Positions 53,600-62,198 of a DNA stretch of 64,000 nt are shown here, piece by piece. Location: the NCBI GenBank assembly GCA_035765635.1, contig DASTWZ010000023.1, positions 1 through 64,000 of the forward strand. Reading direction: 5' to 3'. The notes beneath the pieces were generated by a model. It had not been told where the DNA came from. It did not search any database and worked only from the letters and a program-made list of their open reading frames with translations. The position numbers and the translations under genes were made by a program. The DNA comes from EW11 sp035765635. GTDB lineage: Bacteria > Verrucomicrobiota > Verrucomicrobiia > Opitutales > Opitutaceae. Numbering within the stretch: the stretch's first letter is position 1; each line of letters begins with the position of its first letter.

Positions 53600-54592
53600 T
53601 CAGCGCTCGTTGTCGAAAGGCCGGATTTCCTGAACCATCGCCTGGCGGCGGAGCGCCTCGGTCTGGCGATATTCGATGTCAGCGAGGGTGGGTTCGAGTT
53701 CGGCGTCGCTGACCAGATAGACCTCCGCGTGGGCGAGCAGCGCGCTCCAGCATTGGCGCAGGCGGGATTCGGCCATCTGCGCATGTTCGCCGGCGGAGAC
53801 CTGGAACATGCTGGTCAGTGTTTCCATCACGGGCGCCCGCAGATCGCTGAATTGGGAAAACATGTTTTCCGCTTCGACGGCCGCGGGGCCAGGCAGGGCA
53901 AAAGCGAGAAGATCGACTTTTTCCGTGCAATTCCACGAAGAGATCGTGGGCAGCAGGATGTGCGCGAAAGGTGTGTTGGTAACGGAGCGTTGGTGCTCGG
54001 CGGAAACGTGATTCAACGCGTCGATCTCACGATCCAGTTCGATCGCCGCCTTCCGCAGATTGGTCAGATTCCAGCTGGTCTCACTCGAATGCTTGGCGCG
54101 CGCGTTTTGCGCGTCAGCGGCCATCGATGTTTTCACTTGGCGCAGATCGCGCATGAAACCTTTCACGCGATCCGCGACAACGGCGTGAGCGCGGTGCCAG
54201 CGTTCATGAAAGCGCGAGGCGCGCAGGCCCTGGCGGTACATTGGGTCCACTCGATTGAGATGATCGACCAAGCTCGCGCGCAAACCGGGCTGGAGGCGTT
54301 CGCGCGCCACATTGATGCGCAGGAGCAACGCATCGATCGCGGCCATTTGCCGTTCGAGCATCGAAACCGAGTTCGCGTATTCCTCGCGCTGCTTCTTGAA
54401 CCCGAGCACGCCGAACGCTGGGCGTTGCGCGCGAAGCGCCTCGAGACGGGAAAGACAATCCTGCCGCGCGTCGTCCAGGACGCGACGCGCCGTGGTGAGA
54501 TTCGCCTCGTCGCGAAGCATCGCCGTGATGCCCGGCGACAATTCTCCCACGGGTTGGGTATCCGACATGGTCTCAGGTGCTGTGGCGTTCAT
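53600..54592 (-). CDS. Conserved hypothetical protein, mostly helical
   Basis: 330 residues from the ATG at 54592; an ATG at 54568 is an alternative. I recognise no family. The first 210 residues are predicted helix-rich with coiled-coil character (RRVLDDARQDCLSRLEALRAQ, KQREEYANSVSMLERQ, LRKAAIELDREIDALN). The C-terminal 60 residues include AMVQEIRPFDNER. No signal peptide or membrane helix is apparent, so it should be cytoplasmic. It lies convergent to the export operon, 51 bp from its end, and upstream of nothing obviously related. Confidence 0.65.
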   Translation of the reverse strand: MNATAPETMSDTQPVGELSPGITAMLRDEANLTTARRVLDDARQDCLSRLEALRAQRPAFGVLGFKKQREEYANSVSMLERQMAAIDALLLRINVARERLQPGLRASLVDHLNRVDPMYRQGLRASRFHERWHRAHAVVADRVKGFMRDLRQVKTSMAADAQNARAKHSSETSWNLTNLRKAAIELDREIDALNHVSAEHQRSVTNTPFAHILLPTISSWNCTEKVDLLAFALPGPAAVEAENMFSQFSDLRAPVMETLTSMFQVSAGEHAQMAESRLRQCWSALLAHAEVYLVSDAELEPTLADIEYRQTEALRRQAMVQEIRPFDNER

Positions 54593-54771
54593 GAGCGACC
54601 CTGACGGCAATACCTTCCTGCCCGCGCTGAGCGCGCAAAAAACCGGACGCGAAAGGAGGCTGGAAGGAGGTGGGCATAGTTCGGCTGGACACCTCCTTCA
54701 TCGGCACACGCGGCCGAAAGTTAAACCGATGTAAAAGAAAAGTTCTACACCGTGTGGAATGACAGAACGTG

Positions 54772-56010
54772 TTACCCGCGGCGGATTTCGGAGCCCTGAA
54801 AGCGAATCTGGATGCGGAAGACCTTCTTCAGGCGGCACTTAATCTGGCCGGTTTTCAAATCAAAGCTCTCCGGCACCTCGATGCGGTGCAGATCGACGAC
54901 GGCGTGATAACCGCGCTCCGAAAAAATATCGATGAGCATGGCCAGCGCGAGGGGATCGCCTAACACCGGATCCTCGGTGTTGACCAAGGCGACGCCTGAG
55001 ATGGCGTGGCGCAGCACGATGGGAATGATCTTTTCTTTGACGAAGGAAACGACCTTCCCGAACAGCTCTGGATTTTCGAGTTCGTAGCTGTCGAGCCGTT
55101 TCACCAATTGCTGCCGCGCGTGAATGATGATCTCGCTCGCGACCGGGACGGAGCGAAGGCGGTCGTGGGTGCGCGGGTCGAGTTCGAGAGAGCTTTGGTA
55201 TTGGAGCTCCTTGAGGATGTTCAGCTCCACCTCTTCGACCGGACCCTCGGCGTTGATGAAGTGGTAGTGGAAAATTTCCTTCAGCGACTGGAGTGCGGCC
55301 CAGGTTTGCTCCTTGAAGACGCGATAGCGGCGCTGCGCCAGGCCTTCGTCGTAATCGGTGGGGCGTTCTTCGAGGAGTTCGCCAACCCCGGTGCGCCGGA
55401 CCTCCTCGTTGTGCGCATTGATCTCGCGACCACGTTTAAGTTGGCGGGCGACGCTCTCCTTCTCGTCGACGAAAAGCACCATGATGTGGATCGTCGGGAT
55501 GCGAAAATGAATGCTCAGCGGCGTGCGATCGAACTCGTGACGCAGGTGGAGCATGCGGTCGACGAGAAGCTTCAAGCACTCGACCTGAACCTTGGTGCGG
55601 GGAAAGCCGTCGAGAATGACGCCATCACCGTACTCGGGTTTGAGCAATTCGCGGAGGAGGAGGCCGATGACCTCGCGGTCGCCGACCATGCCGCCCGCGT
55701 TCTTGATGCGTCGCGCTTCGGGCGAATCGAGCAAGGCGCTGATGACGATCGGCTCGCAAGTCAGGCCGCGCGTCTTCGCGATGAACGCGGTATTGGTGCC
55801 TTTTCCGGCGCCGGGCGCGCCACCGAGAAGGATGAGTTCTTTTGGGAAACGAAGTTTCGCGCGGGTGAACTCGGCTTCCAATTCCTGCCAGGCGGAATCA
55901 AAGATGATCTGGGCGTCTTTGATTTCCAAATCGGTCAGACGATTCGGATTGGGTGCAGTCGTGAGCGGTGGGGTAGTGACCGTTGAAGATACGGCGGACG
56001 ACAGGTTCAT
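54772..56010 (-). CDS. Adenylate kinase-like nucleotide kinase with long C-terminal extension
   Basis: 412 residues. The P-loop GGAPGAGKGT (residues 63-72) and ILDGFPRTKVQ (132-142) are those of nucleoside monophosphate kinases; the arginine-rich lid is present near 185-220. The usual enzyme is about 215 residues, so an N-terminal 55-residue lead and a C-terminal 150-residue domain are added. The latter (VSFVKEKIIPIVLRHAISGVA, DPLALAMLIDIFSERGYHAVVDL) has an alpha/beta pattern unlike a second kinase domain. It may be a specialised nucleotide kinase of verrucomicrobia; activity is unproven. Confidence 0.75.
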   Translation of the reverse strand: MNLSSAVSSTVTTPPLTTAPNPNRLTDLEIKDAQIIFDSAWQELEAEFTRAKLRFPKELILLGGAPGAGKGTNTAFIAKTRGLTCEPIVISALLDSPEARRIKNAGGMVGDREVIGLLLRELLKPEYGDGVILDGFPRTKVQVECLKLLVDRMLHLRHEFDRTPLSIHFRIPTIHIMVLFVDEKESVARQLKRGREINAHNEEVRRTGVGELLEERPTDYDEGLAQRRYRVFKEQTWAALQSLKEIFHYHFINAEGPVEEVELNILKELQYQSSLELDPRTHDRLRSVPVASEIIIHARQQLVKRLDSYELENPELFGKVVSFVKEKIIPIVLRHAISGVALVNTEDPVLGDPLALAMLIDIFSERGYHAVVDLHRIEVPESFDLKTGQIKCRLKKVFRIQIRFQGSEIRRG

Positions 56011-56087
56011 GAAGGAAGCATAGACAGCTAGAATGATCCCGGTGCACTTACGACACCAGAATCCGCCCGCTTCTCGGAGAACTGCCT

Positions 56088-56711
56088 TTACTTCTCGTGC
56101 GGCTGTGCGATCTGCGGCACGAGAGGCGCAATGCGACTCAGCTTCATGCTCGGAGGTGGCGACGTGTCGACCAGATCGAGAAACTGTTGGCGCCGTTTCA
56201 GAAGGAAAATTTTAACCTGAGCCTGCTGCTCTGGAGTCAGGGAAAGCTTCTCCGTGATTCGCTCGAGCGTCACGGGTACCAGGACGATCGGAAACATCGC
56301 ATCCAATCCTTCGTGATCTTTCGACTTGGGCTTCGCCGGCGCCGGCTGACCGTCGGAATTGACCGACGGCGTATTGGAGCCGCGCTCGCGGAATTCCTTG
56401 AGGGTCGCCATCTGTTCCGGGGTGAGGAGGCTTTCCAGATTCCTGCGAAACTCGGCTTTGATCGGTTCGAGCTTTTGTTTGAAAGCCTCGCTGGCGTTTT
56501 TCGTGCGCTCGATTTCGGCCTGAAGTTGCTCGGTGCTTTTTATCTGCGGAGCAGGCTTGCTGTTTCCGGTCAGCGGGAGGTCGCGCAGCTCTCCCATGAG
56601 ACCCATCGGCGGAGGCGGAACGGGTTGATGCCGCTGAATCCAGAGGCCAGCGAAAACACCTGCTGCGAAAATCGCCGCAGTACCGAGGATCGTCACCAAA
56701 ACGCGTTTCAT
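56088..56711 (-). CDS. Membrane-anchored periplasmic LTxxQ (CpxP/CnrX-like) protein
   Basis: 207 residues. N-terminal membrane anchor about 5-25 (VLVTILGTAAIFAAGVFAGLW). The periplasmic part is helical with two LTxxQ-type motifs, LLTPEQMATLKEF and LSLTPEQQAQVKIFLLKRRQ, of the Spy/CpxP/CnrX family that senses metals or misfolded protein. The start overlaps the upstream anti-sigma-like gene as ATGA. With the sigma factor and that short membrane protein it forms a three-gene set arranged as CnrH-CnrY-CnrX. Confidence 0.75.
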   Translation of the reverse strand: MKRVLVTILGTAAIFAAGVFAGLWIQRHQPVPPPPMGLMGELRDLPLTGNSKPAPQIKSTEQLQAEIERTKNASEAFKQKLEPIKAEFRRNLESLLTPEQMATLKEFRERGSNTPSVNSDGQPAPAKPKSKDHEGLDAMFPIVLVPVTLERITEKLSLTPEQQAQVKIFLLKRRQQFLDLVDTSPPPSMKLSRIAPLVPQIAQPHEK

Positions 56712-56998
56712 GGAGTCGGCTCGAGCACCGCGTAGTCTGCGGAAATTTCCTGCCAGGCGGCGAGGTGCTGCGCGCTCATCTCCCGCGTGTTGCGGGCATG
56801 GACAAACAGGAGCGCGGACAAACAGAGCGTAGCGGTTATGGCGGAGACGGCGAAAGACCTGCGGAAGCCGGTGCGGTCTTCATCCGCCGCGGCCTTGCGG
56901 GCCGCACGCAAGACGTTTTCGGCAAAAAGCGGGTGGAGTTGTTGGGCGGCGCGATTTTCGAGTTCACGCCAGGCGAGTGGATCAAATGGCATGTTCAT
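56708..56998 (-). CDS. Small single-span anti-sigma-like membrane protein (CnrY-like)
   Basis: 96 residues from the ATG at 56998 (MNMPFDPLAWRELENRAAQQ); the ATG at 56992 is an alternative. A short cytoplasmic N-terminus of about 50 residues is followed by one helix (FAVSAITATLCLSALLFVHA) and a short periplasmic tail. It overlaps the end of the sigma gene by 11-17 bp and the next gene as ATGA. Size, topology and position match anti-sigma factors such as CnrY. There is no sequence motif that proves it. Confidence 0.6.
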   Translation of the reverse strand: MNMPFDPLAWRELENRAAQQLHPLFAENVLRAARKAAADEDRTGFRRSFAVSAITATLCLSALLFVHARNTREMSAQHLAAWQEISADYAVLEPTP

Positions 56999-57527
56999 AA
57001 AAGTGACGCAGTTGCTCGCGGGCGCGGTGCAATCGTGCCTTGAGGGCGACGACCGAAATTCCATTGGCCTCGGCCATTTCGGTTTGCGAGTAGCCCTGCT
57101 GGGCGAGAGCGATCAAAGCACGGTCCGCTGGTTTCAATTGGGATAAAGCGTGGCGCAAAGCGTCGAGTTCTTCGCTGTCGACCGTTTGCGGAGCCTCGGG
57201 GATCTCGGCGTGTTGTTCGACTTCGAGAGGGGAGAAAAGGCGCAGCCAACGTTGGCGGCGAAGGTGGTCAATGCACGTATTTTTCGCCAGCCGAAACAAC
57301 CAGGCTTCGAACTGGGCGATTTGATCGAGCTTGGGAAGCGAGCGGATCATCTTAATAAAAACGACCTGAGTAATGTCTTCCACCGCATCGGAACGCCCGG
57401 TGATGGTATACACGAATCCCGCTACGCGATTCTGGTACGCACGGATCAAATCGCGCTGCGCCGATTCTCGACCGAGCTGCGCTTGACGGACGAGCTCCGT
57501 CAATTCGGGCTGGTCGGATTTTTCCAT
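56982..57527 (-). CDS. ECF RNA polymerase sigma factor
   Basis: 181 residues. Region 2: VEDITQVVFIKMIRSL and AWLFRLAKNTCIDHLRRQR. Region 4: LKPADRALIALAQQGYSQTEM followed by the AEANGISVVALKARLHRAREQL helix-turn-helix. It is the first gene of the sigma/anti-sigma/LTxxQ operon, and possibly controls its own promoter (see the candidate at 57581-57607). The signal would be received by the LTxxQ protein in the periplasm. Confidence 0.92.
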   Translation of the reverse strand: MEKSDQPELTELVRQAQLGRESAQRDLIRAYQNRVAGFVYTITGRSDAVEDITQVVFIKMIRSLPKLDQIAQFEAWLFRLAKNTCIDHLRRQRWLRLFSPLEVEQHAEIPEAPQTVDSEELDALRHALSQLKPADRALIALAQQGYSQTEMAEANGISVVALKARLHRAREQLRHFYEHAI

Positions 57528-57580
57528 TCGTGATCATGGCTACCTCCCGCCTGACGAGAGGAAGACAGTAAAGTTGCGTC

Positions 57581-57607
57581 GATGACTCGTGCGTTTCGCG
57601 GGTTACA
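57581..57607 (-). promoter_or_regulatory. Candidate ECF-type promoter of the sigma-factor operon
   Basis: On the minus strand, TGTAACC (57607-57601) stands 15 bp before TCATC (57585-57581), about 55 bp upstream of the sigma start at 57527. AAC in the -35 box is typical of ECF promoters. It may be autoregulated; the support is the pattern alone. Confidence 0.3.
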
Positions 57608-57722
57608 CTGCGGATCGCGCGCCGCACATTGCACGTTTGTCATGGAGGGACAAATCCATCGGCTCGCCGTGATTTTCGCAAGTCTCTGAGACGGAGAAAC
57701 CTTTCTGAGCGAGCGAAGTGGT

Positions 57723-57738
57723 TGGCACGCTGGGAGCA
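57723..57738 (+). promoter_or_regulatory. Candidate sigma-54 promoter upstream of the DUF1328-like gene
   Basis: TGGCACGCTGGGAGCA keeps the full -24 box TGGCAC and the GG-N10-GC spacing needed for sigma-54; the -12 box reads GAGCA rather than TTGCA. It lies about 120 bp upstream of the small membrane gene at 57859. A sigma-54 activator-type regulator gene follows at 58218. The 57528-57858 gap holds no gene. Confidence 0.4.
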
Positions 57739-57858
57739 ATGATTCGTGGCATTCTGAAAATTTTCCTCAACGCCCTGGTTCACTTTCGCTCGCTCGTACG
57801 CTGCTCGAGTTCCGAGAGCGGACAGTCGACCGGGACGCTGAGGACATGACTTTCGACC

Positions 57859-58044
57859 ATGTTGAATTGGGCCATCACATTTTTGCTTCTGAGTTTAGTT
57901 TCGATGTTTTTCACACTCATCGGAACCGGAAGTGAGTTAGCGAGTCTGTTGGCGCGTCTCGCTGCGGCGGGCTTTCTGGTAGTGGCGGTTTCGATGTTTT
58001 TCGGTCACGTCAAACATCGCACGCGCCACCCGGGAGCGAGTTAG
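57859..58044 (+). CDS. Small membrane protein, DUF1328-like
   Basis: 61 residues. Two hydrophobic helices (LNWAITFLLLSLVSMFFTLIG; LLARLAAAGFLVVAVSMFFG) separated by a Gly/Ser turn, then a basic tail, as in DUF1328/YtjA proteins, which are common among stress-induced small inner-membrane proteins. Start ATG at 57859. A hairpin at 58089 and a strong terminator-like stem at 58133 follow. Confidence 0.65.
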   Translation: MLNWAITFLLLSLVSMFFTLIGTGSELASLLARLAAAGFLVVAVSMFFGHVKHRTRHPGAS

Positions 58045-58088
58045 CAGCCCACCGCGCCGTTCTTTTTTTTCTGAGAATTTTTTCGACT

Positions 58089-58111
58089 TCCCGGAGGTAT
58101 AACTTCCGGGA
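58089..58111 (+). terminator. Hairpin after the DUF1328-like gene
   Basis: TCCCGGA (58089-58095) pairs with TCCGGGA (58105-58111) around a 9-nt loop. It lies 44 bp after the stop. A T-rich stretch precedes rather than follows it, so it may be a weak terminator or a structured 3' end. Confidence 0.35.
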
Positions 58112-58132
58112 TTGTTAGTTGAAGCTGGACCT

Positions 58133-58171
58133 GGCGGGGTCGCTTTTTGCGGCCCCGCCTTGGCTGTTTTT
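58133..58171 (+). terminator. Strong hairpin terminator candidate
   Basis: GGCGGGGTCGC (58133-58143), loop TTTTT, then GCGGCCCCGCC (58149-58159): 11 pairs including one G-T. TTGGCTGTTTTT follows. It separates the DUF1328-like gene from the regulator gene at 58218. Confidence 0.65.
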
Positions 58172-58217
58172 GGAGCGTGCATTTCGCGGAGGCAGTCCTT
58201 GTTTATACTCCTGAACT

Positions 58218-59552
58218 ATGCGCGTCTTAATCGTCGACGACGAGAACAGCATCCGAAAGATCACCGGCCTCGCGGTCGAGACCATGGGGCACGAGGTGAC
58301 TACGGTACCCAACGGAGCCAAAGCGCTGAAGGCGCTCGAAGAAGCTCCCTGCGACGTCTGCTTTCTCGACGTAAATTTGGGCAATGAAGACGGTCTCGCC
58401 GTCCTGGAAAAACTGCTGAAAGCCCAGCCTTCGCTCGTGGTCGTGATGTTCACCGCCTACGCGAGCATCAGCACTGCCGTCGAAGCGATGCGCCGCGGCG
58501 CTTTCGATTTTATTCCGAAGCCTTTCACGCCGGATCAAATCCGCCAGGTTCTGGACAAGGTCACCCGGACGCGTCGCCTCGAGCAGAAGGTTCAGCAGCT
58601 GGAATCGCAGATCACGGAAAATTCCCCGGAGGTCGATCTGAACTCCGACGAACCTGCGATGCAGAAGACGATCCAGATCGCCTTCAAAGCGGCCGAGACG
58701 CCGGCAACGATTCTGATCCTCGGTCCCAGCGGCACGGGAAAAAGCGTATTGGCCCGGGAAATACACAAGCGTTCGCCGCAAAAGGAAAACGCCTTCGTCA
58801 CCGTCAATTGCCCGAGTCTTTCCCGCGAACTCCTCGAGAGCGAACTCTTCGGCCATGTGAAGGGTTCGTTCACCGGCGCAGTGGGTGACACGTTTGGCAA
58901 GGTCGCCGCGGCCGATGGCGGCACGCTCTTTCTCGATGAGATCGGAGAGATGCCGCTCGAAATTCAGCCGAAGCTGCTCCGCCTTCTGCAGGAGCGCGAA
59001 TACGAGCGCGTCGGCGAAGCGAAAATCCGCAAAGCCAGCGTGCGCGTCATCGCGGCCACGAATCGCAATCTCGCCGAAGAGGTGAAATCAGGGCGTTTTC
59101 GCGAGGATCTCTATTATCGCCTGAACGTGATCAATCTCGCGCTGCCCGGCCTGAAGGACCGTCCCGCCGATCTGATGCGTCTGGCCGAGAGCTACCGCGT
59201 CTTCTTCGCCGCGCGTATTGGAAAAAAGAATACAGGTTTCGCGCCGGGTGTGCGCGACGCGTTCGTCCAGTACGGCTGGCCGGGAAATCTGCGCGAGCTG
59301 CGAAACGTGATCGAACGCGCCGTGATCCTTTGCGACGGCGAGGCCATCGAGCTGGACGATCTGCCGGATGAATTCGCGAACCGCGGCGAGACCTACATTG
59401 GCGTGGGTTCTCGCGTGACGTTGGACGAACTCGAGACCGCGCACATTCGGAGAATTCTGGCGCTCTCCAAAAATTTGGACGAAGCCGCCCGCACCCTGGG
59501 CATCGATCCCGCCACGCTCTATCGCAAGCGGCAGAAGCTCGGCTTGCTCTGA
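58218..59552 (+). CDS. NtrC-family sigma-54-dependent response regulator (AlgB-like)
   Basis: 444 residues. Receiver with D51 (FLDVNLGNEDG) and K in FIPKPFTPDQIRQVL, which with the TAYASISTAVEAMRRGAFD stretch recalls AlgB. AAA+ domain about 145-375: Walker A GPSGTGKS, the sigma-54 contact loop HVKGSFTGAVGD (GSFTGA rather than GAFTGA), Walker B LFLDEIGEM. Fis-type HTH at the end (DEAARTLGIDPATLYRKRQKLGL). The KinB-like kinase gene follows 35 bp downstream, as in algB-kinB. It likely controls envelope or exopolysaccharide genes from sigma-54 promoters. Confidence 0.92.
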   Translation: MRVLIVDDENSIRKITGLAVETMGHEVTTVPNGAKALKALEEAPCDVCFLDVNLGNEDGLAVLEKLLKAQPSLVVVMFTAYASISTAVEAMRRGAFDFIPKPFTPDQIRQVLDKVTRTRRLEQKVQQLESQITENSPEVDLNSDEPAMQKTIQIAFKAAETPATILILGPSGTGKSVLAREIHKRSPQKENAFVTVNCPSLSRELLESELFGHVKGSFTGAVGDTFGKVAAADGGTLFLDEIGEMPLEIQPKLLRLLQEREYERVGEAKIRKASVRVIAATNRNLAEEVKSGRFREDLYYRLNVINLALPGLKDRPADLMRLAESYRVFFAARIGKKNTGFAPGVRDAFVQYGWPGNLRELRNVIERAVILCDGEAIELDDLPDEFANRGETYIGVGSRVTLDELETAHIRRILALSKNLDEAARTLGIDPATLYRKRQKLGLL

Positions 59553-59587
59553 CCGCCGATTCCAGCGATTGCTGGGACTGAGCCAAC

Positions 59588-61384
59588 ATGCTGCGCACCC
59601 GCCTGTACATCGGCCTCTTGCCGTTGCTCCTTTTGTTCATGGCCGCAGGCATGGCCGCGATGATGATCTGCCGCGAACTCGCGCAATCCGTCGAAAAACG
59701 CCTGGTCGGCAGCTATAGTTTGATGATCAGCGGCTACGCGATGCGCGACGCCGCCGGCATGATCACGACCGCCATTCACGACGCGCAAAACGGCCGCGTG
59801 CTCGAGGCGAAGTCACAATTTTCTGAATACAAAAGTAAGTTTCAGAGAAACCTGATGGATCAATCGTTCGCCTCCGCAGGCACGCCGCGCGCGGCCGCGG
59901 TCGCGCGTGTCGCCGATGCGTACGATCGATTGATCGACTATGGCACTGCCGTTTTCGAGCGAAACTCCGGCTCCTCCATGGCGGCATACCAACAGACCGA
60001 GGCTGCCTTTTTCCAAACGCTTCGAGCCCTCGAGGAACTCACCCAGCACGACTACGACGACTTGCAGGCCGAACAGCGCCGCGTCTCCCGCATTGTTCGC
60101 CGCAGCATCAACATTCTGGCCGTCGCGCTCGTCGTCGGCATTTTACTTTCACTGTTTTTGTCGTATCGCCTCGCGCGCTCGTTGCTGCGGCCGATTCAAC
60201 TCCTGACCGTGTCCGCGACCGCGCTCGGCGAAGGCCAACTCGAACGCGATGTTCCTGTGACTTCGGACGACGAACTCGGCGAGCTTGCGCGATCGTTCAA
60301 CATCATGGCGGCGAAACTTCGCGCCTATCGCGAAGCGACGACGGCGAAAGTGGTCACGGCGCAGCGCACGATGGAGGCGACGCTCGCCTCCACGCCTGAT
60401 CCGCTCTTCGTCGTGAATCGCGAGGCGCAGATCGTGGTGCGCAACCCAGCCGCTGAATCACTCGCGAGTCGCTCGGAATTTGGAAACGGCTTCCCTGAAC
60501 CGATCGCGGAACGGTTGAAACAAGTGCTGAGTTCCGGCGCCCATTTTATTCCGAGCGGTTACGATCAAGTCGTGACCGTCGAGGTGGACCGAACCGAGCG
60601 CCACTACTTGCCTCGCATCCTCGCGATCGGTGACGAACTCAGCGGCTTTGGCGGCGCGGCCATGATTCTGCAGGACGTGACCAAGTTCCGTCTGCTCGAC
60701 GACGCGAAAAGCAATCTCGTCGGCACCGTCAGCCATGAGCTGAAAACGCCACTGACGAGTCTGCGCATGGCGATCTATCTGCTCCTCGAAAAAAATCTCG
60801 GCGCGCTCTCGAAGTCGCAACAGGAGCTGTTGGAGACCGCGCGCGATGACGCGGATCGGCTCATTCGAATCTTGAATGACATTCTCGATCTCGCGCGTTT
60901 GGAGAGCGGCGTTTCATCGTTAAACAAACGAGACGTTGCGGTGGCCGGCCTGCTCGAAGACATGGTCCGCGAAATCAAACCGATCACCGACTCCGCCGAT
61001 CAAATCGTGAAAATCGAAATCGCGGAAAACACCGACTCGATCTTCGTCGATCCCGAGCGCCTGCGCCACGTCTTCATCAATCTGCTGGCGAACGCCTCGA
61101 AATATTCTCCGTCGGAAAGCACCATCACGTTGTATGCCCGCCCCGATGAAGTGGGCGGAATTCGTTTCGGCGTCCGTGATCAGGGTCCCGGAATTCCCGA
61201 GGAGAGCGTACCGTATATTTTCGAGAAGTTCTATCGGGTTCCCGGTCAGACCAAGAAGGGCGCCGGCCTGGGCCTGACGATCGCGCGCGAGATCGTCGTG
61301 GCGCACGGAGGCACCATCGGGTGCACGAGCAAGGAAGGCCAGGGCTCGGACTTCTTTTTCAATATTCCACAACGGGCTGCGTAG
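59588..61384 (+). CDS. Sensor histidine kinase with HAMP and PAS domains (KinB-like)
   Basis: 598 residues. Helix 1 about 8-28, periplasmic helical domain about 30-175 with ARDAAGMIT-like features of a four-helix bundle, helix 2 about 180-200 (NILAVALVVGILLSLFLSYRLA), HAMP (RPIQLLTVSATALGEGQLE), PAS about 265-365. HisKA has VSHELKTPLTSLRM, and HATPase NLLANASKYS, RDQGPGIP and GAGLGLTIA. It pairs with the NtrC-type regulator just upstream. Its stimulus is unknown. Confidence 0.92.
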   Translation: MLRTRLYIGLLPLLLLFMAAGMAAMMICRELAQSVEKRLVGSYSLMISGYAMRDAAGMITTAIHDAQNGRVLEAKSQFSEYKSKFQRNLMDQSFASAGTPRAAAVARVADAYDRLIDYGTAVFERNSGSSMAAYQQTEAAFFQTLRALEELTQHDYDDLQAEQRRVSRIVRRSINILAVALVVGILLSLFLSYRLARSLLRPIQLLTVSATALGEGQLERDVPVTSDDELGELARSFNIMAAKLRAYREATTAKVVTAQRTMEATLASTPDPLFVVNREAQIVVRNPAAESLASRSEFGNGFPEPIAERLKQVLSSGAHFIPSGYDQVVTVEVDRTERHYLPRILAIGDELSGFGGAAMILQDVTKFRLLDDAKSNLVGTVSHELKTPLTSLRMAIYLLLEKNLGALSKSQQELLETARDDADRLIRILNDILDLARLESGVSSLNKRDVAVAGLLEDMVREIKPITDSADQIVKIEIAENTDSIFVDPERLRHVFINLLANASKYSPSESTITLYARPDEVGGIRFGVRDQGPGIPEESVPYIFEKFYRVPGQTKKGAGLGLTIAREIVVAHGGTIGCTSKEGQGSDFFFNIPQRAA

Positions 61385-61495
61385 CTCGGCACGTCGGTCC
61401 CCGCTGGGCGACCAGCAACCAACGAGTAAATCCCCTGTCTGGATTGAATAAGTCGAATCCACTCGACGGACATTTAACTCAACCCACGAATTACT

Positions 61496-61801
61496 ATGAA
61501 ATCTCGATCTGATACCGCATCTGCTGAGGAAATGATGGAGAACCTCCGCACGCTCATCAGCGAAGCCGAACAAGTCGTCAGTAATGGCGTTTCCACTACA
61601 TCGTCGCATGTCGTCGCCGACCTGCGCGAACGTCTCGAGGCCGGTCTGGAAAAGCTGAACGGCTACTACGGCGAGGCCAAGGACAAGGTCGTTGCCGGCG
61701 CGCGTCGCACCGACGAAACCATTCGCTCGCATCCCTACGAATCACTCGCGGTTGCTCTTGGCGTCGGCGTTCTGATCGGCGCTTTGATTCGCCGCAGTTA
61801 G
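61496..61801 (+). CDS. DUF883/ElaB/YqjD-like membrane-anchored protein
   Basis: 101 residues: a long amphipathic, alanine/glutamate-rich helix (AEEMMENLRTLISEAEQVVS; LRERLEAGLEKLNGYYGEAK), then RSHPYESLAVALGVGVLIGAL and a basic end, which is the C-tail anchor of YqjD/ElaB. In E. coli these bind stationary-phase ribosomes at the membrane. First of three genes in yqjD-yqjE-yqjK order. Confidence 0.85.
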   Translation: MKSRSDTASAEEMMENLRTLISEAEQVVSNGVSTTSSHVVADLRERLEAGLEKLNGYYGEAKDKVVAGARRTDETIRSHPYESLAVALGVGVLIGALIRRS

Positions 61802-61805
61802 ATCC

Positions 61806-62198
61806 ATGGACGCAGTGGCAGGCAGCAAATCGTCCAGCCTTCTCTCTGCCGCTGGAGCGCTCATCGAAAGCCTCCTGGGTTCGGCGCAAAACCGAATTCA
61901 GGTGCTTTCAGTGGAGCTGCAGGAGGAAAAATATCGGTTCATCCAGACACTGATCCTGGTCGGAGCCGTGGTCTTTGCGGGAATGATGACGATCGCATTC
62001 GCGACGCTCACGGTCGTCTATCTATTTTGGGAAAACGCCCGTGTGGCCGCGCTGGGAGGAGTGACCGCATTCTACGCGATCGGGCTTCTCTTCGTTTCCT
62101 TGAAGCTAAAGCACTTTCTCAGCACGCAGCCTAAACCATTCTCCGCCACACTCGGTGAACTGACCAAGGATCGCGCATGTTTCCCTCCGGCGAATTGA
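61806..62198 (+). CDS. YqjE-like phage-holin-family membrane protein
   Basis: 130 residues. Two helices (LILVGAVVFAGMMTIAFATL; VAALGGVTAFYAIGLLFVSL) after an N-terminal amphipathic lead, typical of YqjE. It starts 4 bp after the DUF883 stop and overlaps the next gene by 22 bp, so the three are co-translated. Confidence 0.82.
   Translation: MDAVAGSKSSSLLSAAGALIESLLGSAQNRIQVLSVELQEEKYRFIQTLILVGAVVFAGMMTIAFATLTVVYLFWENARVAALGGVTAFYAIGLLFVSLKLKHFLSTQPKPFSATLGELTKDRACFPPAN

Noticed and set aside
61484..61496. CCCACGAATTAC just before the DUF883 gene
   Set aside because: Only about ten bases match the palindrome arm, with no inner or right arm; probably chance.
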